From Chersky-840 sp963848335 (lineage in GTDB: Bacteria > Actinomycetota > Acidimicrobiia > Acidimicrobiales > UBA8190): 64,000 nt of DNA. The notes beneath the pieces are model-generated. The model searched no databases. It was not told the DNA's origin and worked only from the letters and a program-made list of their open reading frames with translations. Positions 38,866 through 48,491 of the stretch are shown piece after piece; the stretch's first letter is position 1, and the number at the start of each line of letters is the position of its first letter. The stretch is taken from positions 1 to 64,000 of the forward strand of contig CAWKDD010000003.1 in assembly GCA_963848335.1 (NCBI GenBank). Direction: 5' to 3'. A program made the translations under genes and the position numbers.

Positions 38866-39849
38866 TTATGGCCTAGCCGACGGGCACCGGTCCCTGGGTC
38901 CCTCTGGTGGGGATCCGGCTAGTCCGGATCGGCGGCCCGAACGGCGGACAGCTCGCTTTCGCCCCCTGACAGCGGGCGGTGCCGCCTGCTTCTGCCACGG
39001 GCGGGCCGAGACCGACCAGGCGACCGCCACGACGAGCAGGATGGAGCACAGCGCCCAACCGAGAGCCGTGGTCCCCACCCCCACGTACTTGAGCCCCGAA
39101 GCGAGGATCACGAAGGTGATGGCGGGGCGGATGTAGCGGTCCGGTGCCCTCGAGGACAGCAGTGACCCGACGACCACCGCCGGGACGCTGCCGACGATGA
39201 GCGAGGTGGTGACCGACAGCTCCACGTGCCCGAAGGCGAGGGCCCCGAGGGCGGCCGCGGCCGTGAGGGGCACAGCCTGCGTGAGGTCGGTTCCGACCAG
39301 CTGGTTCGCTCCGATCATCGGGTAGAGGAACAGCAGCAGGACGATCATGAGGGACCCCGAGCCGACGGACGTGATGCCCACGACGAGGCCTCCGATCATC
39401 CCGATCACGACCGTCGGCAGGGGCCGGAGCGTGATGGCGTGGACGACCCCTTGGCGCCTGTTCCCACCCCGGCGATCGAGTCCGTAGCGCAGCACCATGG
39501 CCGCCGCCCCCACCAGCAGGGCTGCGCCCAGGGCGATCTGCACGTTGTCCTGCGCGGCGTTGGCGTTGCCGATCAAGTGGAGGAGATAGGCCCCGAAGAA
39601 CGCCATCGGGACCGATCCCAACGTCATCCACCCGACGAGCCGCAGGTTCACGGTCCCCTGGCGCAGGTGCACGGCGGCTCCGATGGGACGCATGACCACA
39701 GCCGCCACGAGATCGCTCGAGATCGCCGTAGAGGGCTTGACCGAGAAGAGCAGGATCAGCATGGGCGTCATGAGCGCACCCCCGCCCGCTCCTGTCACCC
39801 CGACCAGGAACCCGATGACGGCACTCCCCAAGACGATGTAGGGATCCAA
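38866..39849 (-). CDS. TauE/SafE family (TSUP) anion exporter/permease
   Basis: The N-terminal half has YIVLGSAVIGFLVGVTGAGG and GALMTPMLILLFSVKP; the repeat in the C-terminal half has VVIGMIGGLVVGITSVGSGS and LMIVLLLFLYP. These GxTGxGGG / GxTSxGSG repeats define the TSUP family, which moves sulfite, sulfonates or organic acids. About eight membrane helices. The C-terminal 40 residues are Arg-rich and may run beyond the true end. The substrate cannot be read. Confidence 0.85.
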   Translation of the reverse strand: MDPYIVLGSAVIGFLVGVTGAGGGALMTPMLILLFSVKPSTAISSDLVAAVVMRPIGAAVHLRQGTVNLRLVGWMTLGSVPMAFFGAYLLHLIGNANAAQDNVQIALGAALLVGAAAMVLRYGLDRRGGNRRQGVVHAITLRPLPTVVIGMIGGLVVGITSVGSGSLMIVLLLFLYPMIGANQLVGTDLTQAVPLTAAAALGALAFGHVELSVTTSLIVGSVPAVVVGSLLSSRAPDRYIRPAITFVILASGLKYVGVGTTALGWALCSILLVVAVAWSVSARPWQKQAAPPAVRGRKRAVRRSGRRSGLAGSPPEGPRDRCPSARP

Positions 39850-40098
39850 TTGACCGGTACCCCCCTGACACCGGATTCCGCATCGAGCCGGTGCCGGGCA
39901 CTGTTCTATCTCAGTGGGGACGCTCAGGCGCTCTCAGTCGCCTGACGGGCCGTGTGCCGATGCCCTGGGCCGTTCGCGGCGTCATGACCGCCCACAGAAG
40001 TTCGAGGCTCCAACGAAGCCGCCGGTCGGGCCGGCCCACGGCAGGCCGAAGCGAAGATCGTGACCGTTGACCATCCCGGCCAGATTCCGGCGCACCCA

Positions 40099-40822
40099 TC
40101 ACTTCGTGGTGGTGATGAGCCGTTCGCGATCGAAGAGCGACGTCGCAACTCGCCAACCGAGGCGATCCAGCACGAGCAGGCCAATGCCGAAGCCAGCGCG
40201 ATGCGGAAATTGGCGTGGATCACGTTGAACGCGATGAGCGTAGGTGAGAGCCACGGTGGGAAGACTGACCAGGATGGAGACCTGCCCGGCCGTGCGGATA
40301 TCGCTCGATCGGGCCGAGATGGCCATCCCGATCCAGATCGACCAGGTCACCAGGAGCGGGGTGAACACCAACTGCGCCAGGACGTCCGGCGCTTGAACAA
40401 GGCCCGTCGCCACCCCTGGGGCCGCGAACAGTTCGACGATGGCGATGAAGAAGCCGAAGACGGCGTAGGCGACGGCTATGGAAGGCAGGAACACGGCGAG
40501 CGCCTTGCCGAGGATGAGTTCCCTCTTCTGGACGGGCGTGGTCAAGAGCGGCTCCAGTGTGCCTTGCATACGTTCGCCGACGATGGAATAGGCGGCCAAT
40601 GCCGCCGGTACGAGCGCCGGGATGGCGAGCAGGTAGATCGAGAGTGTGCTCGTGGTGCAGGGTCGAGGAACCGCTCGACGGGATCGTGAAGACGTCGATG
40701 ATGGGCTGGATCAGGAAGACGAGCGGCAGGACCACCATGGCGTAGACGACATTGCCGCTGCGACGCAGGTCGCGCAGCTCCTTGCGGAGCATCGCCTCGA
40801 CGCGCCTCCTGCTGATCCTCAT
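40099..40822 (-). CDS. ABC-2 type permease (NatB-like), frameshifts
   Basis: The start MRISRRRVEAMLRKELRDLR and MVVLPLVFLIQPIIDVF are in one frame; MAAYSIVGERMQGTLEPLLT, TPVQKRELILGKALAVFLPS and further membrane segments are in another, with a shift near 40630 and a second near 40225. The ERxxGTLEPLL motif is typical of ABC-2 exporters of the NatB/YhaP group. Its ATG overlaps the ATPase stop (ATGA at 40819-40822), so both make one exporter. The substrate is unknown. Confidence 0.8.
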
Positions 40823-41851
40823 CTGACAGTCTCCTCATCGTTCCCTTCACCGCTGTTCCCGGCGACGAACTGCAGGTAGACATCCTCGAGCGAGTGATGT
40901 GACTCCGTGAGGGCCAGTACGTCGGCACCGGCGGCAACGAGGGCCCTGGTGACCTCTGGTGCGGTCGAGGTGATGTCGGCCACGTCGAGGACATAGGTGC
41001 CGGGGCCGTCGGCCCGCCAGCTTGTCACCCCGCCAACCTGGCCGAAGACAGTCGTCGGTGCTGCCAGCGGAGTGACGGTCCTGACTCTCAGGGTTCTCGC
41101 TGAAGAGCCGGTCGCGAAGCTCGTCTGGCCGGCCGATCGTCCGCAAGGTCGTGTTGAGGATGGCGACCCGATCACAGAGACGTTCGGCCTCTTCGAGGCG
41201 ATGGGTGGTGAGGAAGACGGTCACACCCCTTCGACGTAGGTCTTCGATGAGGCCGTGGACGTCTTTCGTGGCCGCCGGGTCCAAGCCGGACGTCGGCTCG
41301 TCGAGGAACAGCACCTCAGGATCGCTGAGAAGCGCCCGGGCTAGAGACACTCGCTGCCGCAAGCCCTTGGACAGGGCGCCACAGGCGTCATGGTTCCGGT
41401 CAGCGAGCCCGACGGCGTCGAGCACTTGGCGGATCCGGTCGGATGCGTCTGAGATCTCGTAGAGGTCAGCGAAGCACGCCAGATTGTCTTGCACGCTCAG
41501 GCGCAGATAGAGGCCGGGTGCCTCGGGCATGATGGCGATACGCTGGCGGATGGCCACGCCGTTCTCCGGCGTAAGTTCCAAGCCCGCTACTGTCGCTGTA
41601 CCTGAGCTGGGTGCAATCAGGGTACCGAGTGTTCTCACCGTTGTGGTCTTGCCGGCGCCGTTGGGACCAAGGAATCCGAAGACCTCGCCGCGTCCAACTT
41701 CGAACGACACCTCCTGATAGGCCATCCGGTCGCCGAAGCGTTTGGTCAGAGATCGCACCGACAACGCGGTGCCTGGTTCGGCGTCGCCGGAAGACGCGGA
41801 CCCTGCCATTCCGAACGCATCTCGGCCGGGAATTGCCACCACGTTCATCAT
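40819..41851 (-). CDS. ABC transporter ATP-binding protein (NatA-like), one frameshift
   Basis: Walker A is FLGPNGAGKTTTVRTLGTLI, the signature is LSKGLRQRVSLARALLSDPE and Walker B is VLFLDEPTSGLDPAATKDVH; the H-loop lies in VFLTTHRLEEAERL. The C-terminal DUF4162-like part (SHHSLEDVYLQFVAG) is recovered after a shift near 41100. Start is uncertain: ATG at 41851 or the internal one at about 41809. Forms an exporter with the overlapping permease gene. Confidence 0.88.
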
Positions 41852-41877
41852 GCCCCAAACGCGACCCCAGCTACGCC

Positions 41878-42366
41878 TCAGCGAATAGTGCTACCGAAGC
41901 GGATCAGGTTGCCGTCGGGATCGGTGATGGAGCCTTCACGTTTTCCATATGCCTCGTCCCGCGGGCCATTCACCTCGATACCCGCCTGCCTCCACCCCGC
42001 CGCAGCTGTATCGGCGTCTTGACAGTGGACGTAGAGAACGCCAAGACCCGGTAGTTGGTCTTCTCCGGCTCTGGCAAGGTGGATCGTGAGGTCCCGGTCT
42101 CGGTGAGCGAAGGCATAGACGTCGTCGTGGAACGACACCTCGAAGCCCGCACGCTCGAACCAGGCGACCGAGCGAGTCATATCGGCGACCCTGAATATCG
42201 GATCGAATCCCGTGATCAGCCAATTCCCTGACATCAGCTGCAGTTGGCCGTCTCGCTGTCCATTCAAGCCGGCAAGGCAATCGTGACAGATCGGCAGGTC
42301 GGGGTGCGAGCGAAGTCTGACCCACCAATCGACCGACGTTGAGCAGCACGTGCACTTCACGGCCAT
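41878..42366 (-). CDS. VOC-family (glyoxalase/bleomycin-resistance fold) protein with N-terminal zinc ribbon
   Basis: The C-terminal 115 residues form a VOC domain: GFDPIFRVADMTRSVAWFER, then AFAHRDRDLTIHLAR and GSITDPDGNLIRFGSTIR with the terminal Glu/Asp position. The N-terminal 45 residues contain CTCCSTS ... DLPICHDCL, two cysteine pairs that suggest a small zinc ribbon; I do not know this combination well. Start at 42366 (MAVKC) is preferred over the upstream ATG at 42390. Function is unknown; VOC proteins include lactoylglutathione lyases and drug-binding proteins. Confidence 0.8.
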   Translation of the reverse strand: MAVKCTCCSTSVDWWVRLRSHPDLPICHDCLAGLNGQRDGQLQLMSGNWLITGFDPIFRVADMTRSVAWFERAGFEVSFHDDVYAFAHRDRDLTIHLARAGEDQLPGLGVLYVHCQDADTAAAGWRQAGIEVNGPRDEAYGKREGSITDPDGNLIRFGSTIR

Positions 42367-42627
42367 GGCCGGCCATGGTAGGGCAGCCACCTCGCTTCAT
42401 CCTGGGCTCCCAGCCGAGCGCGAAAGCGGACTCCCCACGGCAGCGGACGTGTTCTGCGACCGTAGGTGCCGCTCAAAGGACCCTTCCATCCGCTCCACGT
42501 CGCCTACGCTGTCCCCGTTCCCTTTCCTCCACGCCATCGTCCCGGTTCATGTGTGCTTTGAGCAGCTGTGCTGGAAGGAAGGGTTCGGGTCTGAGCGATA
42601 AACTCCGAGGTCAGGCCCAGAGGAATC

Positions 42628-42701
42628 CGGGGAGTAGCGCAGCCTGGCAGCGCACCTGCTTTGGGAGCAGGAGGTCGGGGGTTCAAATCCCCCCTCCCCG
42701 A
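42628..42701 (+). tRNA. tRNA-Pro, anticodon TGG
   Basis: A cloverleaf folds from CGGGGAG to CTCCCCG plus discriminator A. The anticodon stem is CCTGC / GCAGG with a seven-base loop TTTGGGA (anticodon TGG at 42662-42664); the T arm is GGGGGTTCAAATCCCCC. CCA is not encoded. The D arm carries GCGCAGCCTGGCAGCGC, including the usual GG pair. It lies between the VOC gene and the CoA-disulfide reductase. Confidence 0.97.
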
Positions 42702-42738
42702 CGCATTGGCTCGCCCACAGCCGATCCGATCTCGAGCT

Positions 42739-44408
42739 TTACAACGCCCGATCGACAAGCCGAGAAGGATCCTGCGCCGTGGCAGCGTCCGCCGCGACCC
42801 AGGTGCGATAGCCGCCATCGAGGTTGCGTGCCCGGATCCCCAGCTCGTGGAGCAGCGAGGCTGCGGTGTGCCCCCGCTGACCGACCTCGCAGTAGACGAC
42901 GAAAGGACCGGGAGCCCCGTCGATGTCCTCGCGCAAATGGTCGAGGGGGAGGCTCATGGAGCCAGGTATGGCGGCTCGATCGTGCTCCGGAGCGGTGCGG
43001 ACGTCGGCAAGCGTCCATCCCGCGTCCGTCAGCGCCGCGAGCTCGTCGTACTCGACGACATCGCAAGCTCCGCTGCGCACGTTCTCCGCCATGTAGCCGA
43101 GCATGTTGACCGGGTCCTTGGCGGATGAGAACGGAGGCGCATAGGCGAGCTCGAGATCGGCGAGCCCCTCCGCGGTGATCCCGCCGGTGATGGCGGTGGC
43201 GATGACATCGATCCGTTTGTCCACACCCGCCTCTCCCGACCGCCTGGGCCCCGAGAATGGTGCCGTCGTCGGGATCGAAGAGGAGCTTGAGCGCCATGTC
43301 CTCTGCGCCCGGGTAATAACCGGCGTGGCTCAGGGGATGCGAGTGAACCGTCCGGTACCTGCGTCGCGCGGCCCGGAGCCTCTTCTCGTTCCATCCCGTC
43401 GTGGCGGCGGTGAGGTCGAACACCTTGACGATGGCCGTCCCGAGCGAGGGTGCGGCGCGCGTGGGAAGGCCGCAGATATGGTCCGCGACCCGCCGTCCCT
43501 GGCGGTTGGCGATGTTGGCGAGGGCGATGAGCGAGTTCCCACCCCCCACCCAGTCCTCCTTCTCGACGGCGTCGCCCACGGCATAGATGTCTGGATCGCT
43601 CGTGCGGTTGACCTCGTCGACCGCAATGGCGCCATGTGCGCTGAGAGCGAGGCCGGCCATGTCAGCCAGGCGAACGTCGGGGCGAACACCGATGGACCCC
43701 ACCACGAGCTCGCCCGGGATCACCCGGCCGTCGCCGAGGGTCACCCCCCTGGCGGTCACTTCGGAGACGGCGACCCCTGTCTCGACGACCACGCCGTGGG
43801 AGGTGAGCTCGGCCGCCACCAGGATGGCGAGCTCGGGGTCGAGCGGGGTGAGGATCTGGTCGACCGCCTCGACGACGGTCACGGCGATCGACCTGTGTGC
43901 CAGGTTCTCGGCCGTCTCGAGCCCGATGAACCCCGCCACCGATGATCACGGCACTGCGCGGACCTCCCGCCACGTCGGTTGCGAGCCGTTCCGCGTCTTC
44001 GACCGTGCGCAGCACGCGAGCCCGTTCGAAGCCCGGTATGGGGGGTCGGACCGGGACCGCACCGGGACTCAACACGAGCTTGTCGTACCCGAGGGACTCG
44101 GTTCGACCGTCAACTGTGGAGCGCGTGGTGACCTCGTGATTTCGGGCATCGACACCGACCACCTCGGTGTCGATCCGGACGTCGAGACGGAACCGATCAA
44201 AGAGGGTGTCGGGCGTCTGAAGCAACAAGTCGTCCTCATCCTCGATCACACCCCCGACGAAATAGGGGAGCCCGCAATTGGCGTAGGACACATGGCCCGA
44301 CCGTTCGATGACCGTGATCACCGCGCTCTCGTCGAGCCGGCGGAGACGTGTCGCCGTCGACATTCCCCCGGCGACGCCACCCACGATGACGACCCGTAGC
44401 GGAGTCAT
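42739..44408 (-). CDS. CoA-disulfide reductase with C-terminal rhodanese domain, two frameshifts
   Basis: The flavoprotein start MTPLRVVIVGGVAGGMSTAT is the FAD loop; GHVSYANCGLPYFVGG holds the single active Cys (about residue 43) typical of CoA-disulfide reductases. The NAD loop AVIIGGGFIGLETAENLAH is split by a shift near 43940. IYAVGDAVE is the second FAD motif. A rhodanese domain follows (TLADVRTAPEHDRAAIPGSM, then VVYCEVGQRGHTAASLL with the Cys). The second shift is near 43240. This CoADR-Rhd architecture reduces CoA persulfides or polysulfide in known members. Confidence 0.9.
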
Positions 44409-44609
44409 CTCGATCCCGTCGCGCCCTCTGGAACGGTCACGGACCCCAAAGGCGAGCGACGACCCCCACCGACGACCGTGGGCGTCGTTCCTGTCGACGT
44501 TTCGACGCCATGCACACGGGACTCCGATCTCCTCGAATCCCACCTTGACAGGGACGCGATCGAGGCGGAAAGGGTCGAAGGTCCCCTCTTGGGGCCCGAG
44601 AACTCCGCC

Positions 44610-44657
44610 CGAGGCGCGCCGAGGGGAAGGCCGGAAACCCGGCCTTCCCCTCGGGCG
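44610..44657. terminator. Strong hairpin terminator, copy 1 of an exact 48-bp repeat
   Basis: A 16-bp perfect stem CCGAGGGGAAGGCCGG with loop AAAC lies inside this segment, 22 bp after the stop of the secreted-protein gene on the minus strand. The full 48 bp, including the flank CGAGGCGCG, recur unchanged at 62376-62423. No T tract of the E. coli type follows, which is common in high-GC Actinomycetota. Confidence 0.7.
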
Positions 44658-44679
44658 CTGCCTGCCTGTCCGGTGACGG

Positions 44680-46059
44680 TTAGGAGACTTCGATGCTGAA
44701 GGTCTGAGAGGCGGTGACCTTCGCGACGGTCTTGGTCTTCTTCGATTCCACCGTGACCGTGACGGAGTAGTTGGTCGGCGGGGCGGGGTGCTTGGCAACC
44801 TTGGGCGTTCCGGCGATCAGCCCGGTCGTCTTGGACATCTTCAGTCCCTTGGGCAGACCGGTCGCCTTGAACTTGTAGGGCTGGGAGCCCCCGATCGATG
44901 CCAACACCTGGGCGCTGTAGGACGCCCCCGGCGTCGCACCGGGCAGGACCACCGTCGGGTGCGCGGTGGCCAGGACGTAGTACCCGACCGTGACGCTCTG
45001 CGAAGCCGAGCCCGCCGCGTACTGGGCCGTCGCTGCCTGGTTGGCGTCGATGACGCAGGTTCCCACCCCCGTGAAGTGGACCGTGGAACCCGAGAGCGAG
45101 CACGGCCCAGAGCCGATGCTCACGACCACCGGAGCACCCGAAGCGCCGCCGCTGACCGTCGGGGTGTAGGTACCTCCGACCTCCGCCGGGCTCGGGTTGG
45201 CCGAGGTGAAGTGGACGGTCTGCGTGTTCCCGACGATGTTGATGCTCTGGCTCACCTGCTGAGCCGCCGGGTAGCCGCCCCCGGCCGCCTGGTTGGCGTC
45301 GATGACGCAGGTTCCCGTGACCTGGAAGGTCACCGTGCTACTCGAGAGCGTGCATCCCGAGCTCGTGCCGTCGAGGCTGATGACGACCGGGTTGCCCGAT
45401 CCGCCGCCGCCGTTGGTCGTCACCGTGTAGGTGCCGCCGATGTGCCCAGGGTTGGGCGGGGTGGAGGTGAAGGTGATGACCTGCGCCGACGACCCGTCAC
45501 CGGGGTTGGCCCCGGTGTCACCCGCAGTCGGGTTCACGAAGAACGGCTGCGAGAAGTAGTAGGGAGCGCTCGAGAAGCTCTCCTGGTTCTCCCCGATGAA
45601 GAGCACGCACTCGTTGGTGAGATCGCACGCCGGCTGGGTGCCGGTGTCGCCGATGCTGGCGTCGGGGAGGGCGTAGACGGTGTAGTTGGAGTAGTCCACC
45701 GAGCCGTCGGAATTGACCAGGACGGTGTCACCTTGGATCGTGTTGCCGTCGCACTGGGACACGTTTTGCGGCAGGTTGCCCACTGTGCCATTGGCGTCGG
45801 AGCACTCGAGGATCTTGATGCTGGCACCCGGCTGGAGGTTCGAGTTGGAGGGGATGTCCACCGCGATGGTCTGGCCGCTCGAGAACGGCGTCCCGGCGGT
45901 GTAGGTGCCGACCGGCACGGCCGAACTTGGGACCTGCGTCCCGTTGGCCGGCCCTGAGGCAAATGACGGCGAGGCCAAGGCCAGTCCAGCGATCGCGCCG
46001 GCCAGTACCGCTACCGCCACGATCGAGGCGAGTTTCCCACTCGCATTTCGGATCGACAT
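44680..46059 (-). CDS. Secreted cell-surface protein with tandem Ig-like repeats and a putative-Ig (He_PIG) domain
   Basis: ATG at 46059 (AAAGGAG 8 nt upstream) gives a signal peptide SIVAVAVLAGAIAGLALASP. Then an acidic/aromatic region with AVPVGTYTAGTPFSSGQTIA and ACDLTNECVLFIGEN, resembling neocarzinostatin-like beta-sandwich proteins. Two repeats of about 85 residues each end STVxFxxxGTCVIDANQAA; the DNA coding for the repeat core is identical over 30 bp. The C-terminal 90 residues have FKATGLPKGLKMSKTTGLIA, the He_PIG motif. No anchor is seen, so it is probably released or held by other proteins. Role: adhesin or wall protein (inference). Confidence 0.82.
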   Translation of the reverse strand: MSIRNASGKLASIVAVAVLAGAIAGLALASPSFASGPANGTQVPSSAVPVGTYTAGTPFSSGQTIAVDIPSNSNLQPGASIKILECSDANGTVGNLPQNVSQCDGNTIQGDTVLVNSDGSVDYSNYTVYALPDASIGDTGTQPACDLTNECVLFIGENQESFSSAPYYFSQPFFVNPTAGDTGANPGDGSSAQVITFTSTPPNPGHIGGTYTVTTNGGGGSGNPVVISLDGTSSGCTLSSSTVTFQVTGTCVIDANQAAGGGYPAAQQVSQSINIVGNTQTVHFTSANPSPAEVGGTYTPTVSGGASGAPVVVSIGSGPCSLSGSTVHFTGVGTCVIDANQAATAQYAAGSASQSVTVGYYVLATAHPTVVLPGATPGASYSAQVLASIGGSQPYKFKATGLPKGLKMSKTTGLIAGTPKVAKHPAPPTNYSVTVTVESKKTKTVAKVTASQTFSIEVS

Positions 46060-46558
46060 CGAGGAGCTCCTTTGAGGGGTGAGGGAAATGCTGATTCTTG
46101 CCACGACCGTTCTCACATCCGCGGGGCCCCTTGGCAAGGAAGAAGACCTGGTGGCACCAAGAAATAACCCTCTGGTAACGCCTGCGTCGCGAGGATGTTC
46201 CCCAACAGACACCCAACTACTGAGAGTGGTGAAAGGTGCTGGAGAGCGTCAGGTGGCGCCCTGGCTAGTCCTAAGGACACTCATGGGCGTGGAGCTCGTC
46301 CGAACGGATCCGACCGAAATTCCTTGCACCCTGCAGCTGTCGCCGTCCGAGCCCGGTCGCCGACCATACCGGCGGGTCGCATATCGGCCAACGATGCGCT
46401 TCCTTCGGGACCTTCCGCGGCCCCTATGACCTCTCCAACCGATCGGACCGGCGGCGTGATGATGGGCAATGGCTTCGCACCGAGTCACCTGCGCCACGTC
46501 GGCCCCGAGGCACATCGTGAATATTCTCCACCCATAGAAATGGCGAGAGAATGGTGCA
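46060..46558. other. Intergenic region between divergent surface-protein genes
   Basis: No supported gene is present. It separates the minus-strand secreted protein from the plus-strand DUF2510 gene, so it should hold the two promoters. GC is lower than in the genes. I see no tRNA, repeat or conserved element other than the AAAGGAG ribosome site at its left edge. Confidence 0.5.
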
Positions 46559-47337
46559 ATGGATCGGCAAGGCTGGCACCCGGACCCATACGGAATCCAC
46601 GGGTACCGCTTCTTCCGGGACGGGCTCCCCAGCGGACTGGTGATGGACAACGGCGTGCAATCCTACGACGAACCTCCGCAACATGACCCTGACCCATCGG
46701 CCAGACCAAGACAGGAAGATCCCGCGGTGAGCACGTCGTCGTCTTACACTTCACAGGCGGGCTGGTACCGCGATCCGCTGGGTGAAGGCATGCGCTACTG
46801 GGACGGCACGGCGTGGACGAACTTCGCAGCCGAGTCCGAGTTCCAAGCGATCAGTGAGCTCTCGGATCTCGTCAACGATCGTATCGACGGGCTCGACGAC
46901 GAACCGGAGCAGGGAACGGCTCACCACGCCGAGAGCGGCCCAACTCCAGCTTCGCCAAATTCCGGTTGGTGGTTGGCTTCGGACGGGCGGTGGTATCCAC
47001 CCGAGGACCAACCCGATCTCACCCAGTTCTCGCGAGCGGCAGTTCCTCATCCTCATCCGCACGCCCCGGCCGTGAGCCGGACGGAATCATCGGCGGGACC
47101 CGTCACCCGCGAACACGCCGATGTACGACCCGACAGTCATGCGGAACCGGCCGTACCACCGTGCCCGAAGCGGCCCTTCTACAAAGAGCCCTGGTTTTGG
47201 GTGGCGGTCGCTGCGGTCATGGTATGTCCCAGGCGGAGGGCTCGAGCCAACAGGGCCTCGTGATTGCGAGGGAATCGGTCCACGCGCCACGAATGTCGAC
47301 TTCCCGTTCCAGAGATGCACGTCGCACGCATGCCTAG
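46559..47337 (+). CDS. Membrane protein with three DUF2510-type tryptophan modules, frameshift near the end
   Basis: Three short aromatic modules occur in order: GWHPDPYGIHGYRFFRDGLP (residues 6-25), AGWYRDPLGEGMRYWDGTAW (about 67-86) and SGWWLASDGRWYPPEDQP (about 135-152). These are DUF2510-like units (GWYxDP...RYWDG), common on actinobacterial membrane proteins of unknown function. The spacers are Pro-, Glu- and His-rich. The C-terminal hydrophobic segment EPWFWVAVAAVM is cut by a shift near 47220; the other frame ends at 47337. The first module resembles that of the gene at 63099. Confidence 0.7.
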
Positions 47338-47425
47338 GTGGCGAAACCCTCTAGCCACGGCTCTCTGTCGCCCCCTGCGTGCCCGACGGACAGGCCAAAG
47401 GGGCATTCCCATAGGCTTCCGCGAC

Positions 47426-48491
47426 GTGGGCGACGCAATCCCGGCTACAGCCGGCGGCTGGGCGCAAGACGGCCAAGCGGGACCGTCTCTCCACCGGAAG
47501 GCCATTCTCCTTGTGCTCGGGAGTGCGGTGCTCATCGCCGGCGCGGCACTGGCAGCCTCGGTGCTGGGAAATTCGAGCCCGACCTCTCACTCGACCAACT
47601 CCGGAGCACCCAGGGCAAACGTCGGTCTTCGCGGTTCTGCGCCCATCACAGCTCCCACAGTGACTGCGCCGAACTCGACACACGACTCTGCCGATCCCCA
47701 CCGCGCCAGCTTCGGCGGCTGCACCCCAAGCTCTACCGAAAGTGACAACCCCATCGACGACACTACCGACGACCGCGTCCGCGCTCAACGACGCAACATC
47801 ACCCCAACCGGGGTCTGCCGAGGATCAAGGAACCTCAAACAGCTGGGCCGGCTACGTCGTCACCGGCCAGCAGTTCACCGACGTGAGCGGCAGCTGGATC
47901 GTCCCCTACGTGACGTGTGACACTCCGGGCAGGGCTGACGCGGTCACGTGGGTCGGCATGGACGGCATCGTCTCCTCAACCGTCGAGCAGGTCGGAACCA
48001 CATCTGATTGCGATCGACGAGGCCAAAGCATGTACGCGTGGTATGAGATGTACCCAGCGGACATGGTGACCCTCCCGTCGACCGACGCCGTTTTCGCAGG
48101 CGACACGGTGTCCGCCTCGGTCAGCGTCTCGGGGTCGACTTGGAATTTGGAAATCACGGACGCCACTCAGGGCTGGGCATTCTCGACCTCGGTCATCGGG
48201 CCGGCTCCCGCGCCGGCACAGGAATCTGCGGAGTGGATCATGGAAGCGCCCACGCCCTGCTCCTTGTTCTCCGGTTGTTCCTCGACGCCGACCCCCCTGG
48301 CGGACTTCGCCACCGAGACCTTCAGCGGCGCCCAGGCGGTCGCCCAAGGCAGGAGCGGGCCCATATCTGCATTTTCCAGCATCGAGGAAACCATGACCGA
48401 TGTGGGTGGAACCACCGTCAAGGCACAGCCCTCGGCGTTGAGCGGTGAGGGGACTAGTTTCTCCGTGGCGTGGGCGAACCCCGGCCCGTAG
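47426..48491 (+). CDS. Membrane-anchored glutamic (G1/eqolisin-type) endopeptidase, one frameshift
   Basis: A membrane helix RKAILLVLGSAVLIAGAALA is followed by a Ser/Thr/Pro-rich linker, which crosses a shift near 47740, then the G1 peptidase fold. NSWAGYVVTGQQFTDVSGSW is the typical start; AVTWVGMDG and YAWYEMYPADMVTLP contain the conserved Gln/Glu region, and ESAEWIMEAPTP carries the presumed catalytic Glu (E in AEWIMEAP). G1 enzymes were first described from fungi and act at acid pH; bacterial members are less studied. The GTG start at 47426 is a guess. Its 3' end overlaps the convergent MFS gene. Confidence 0.8.
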
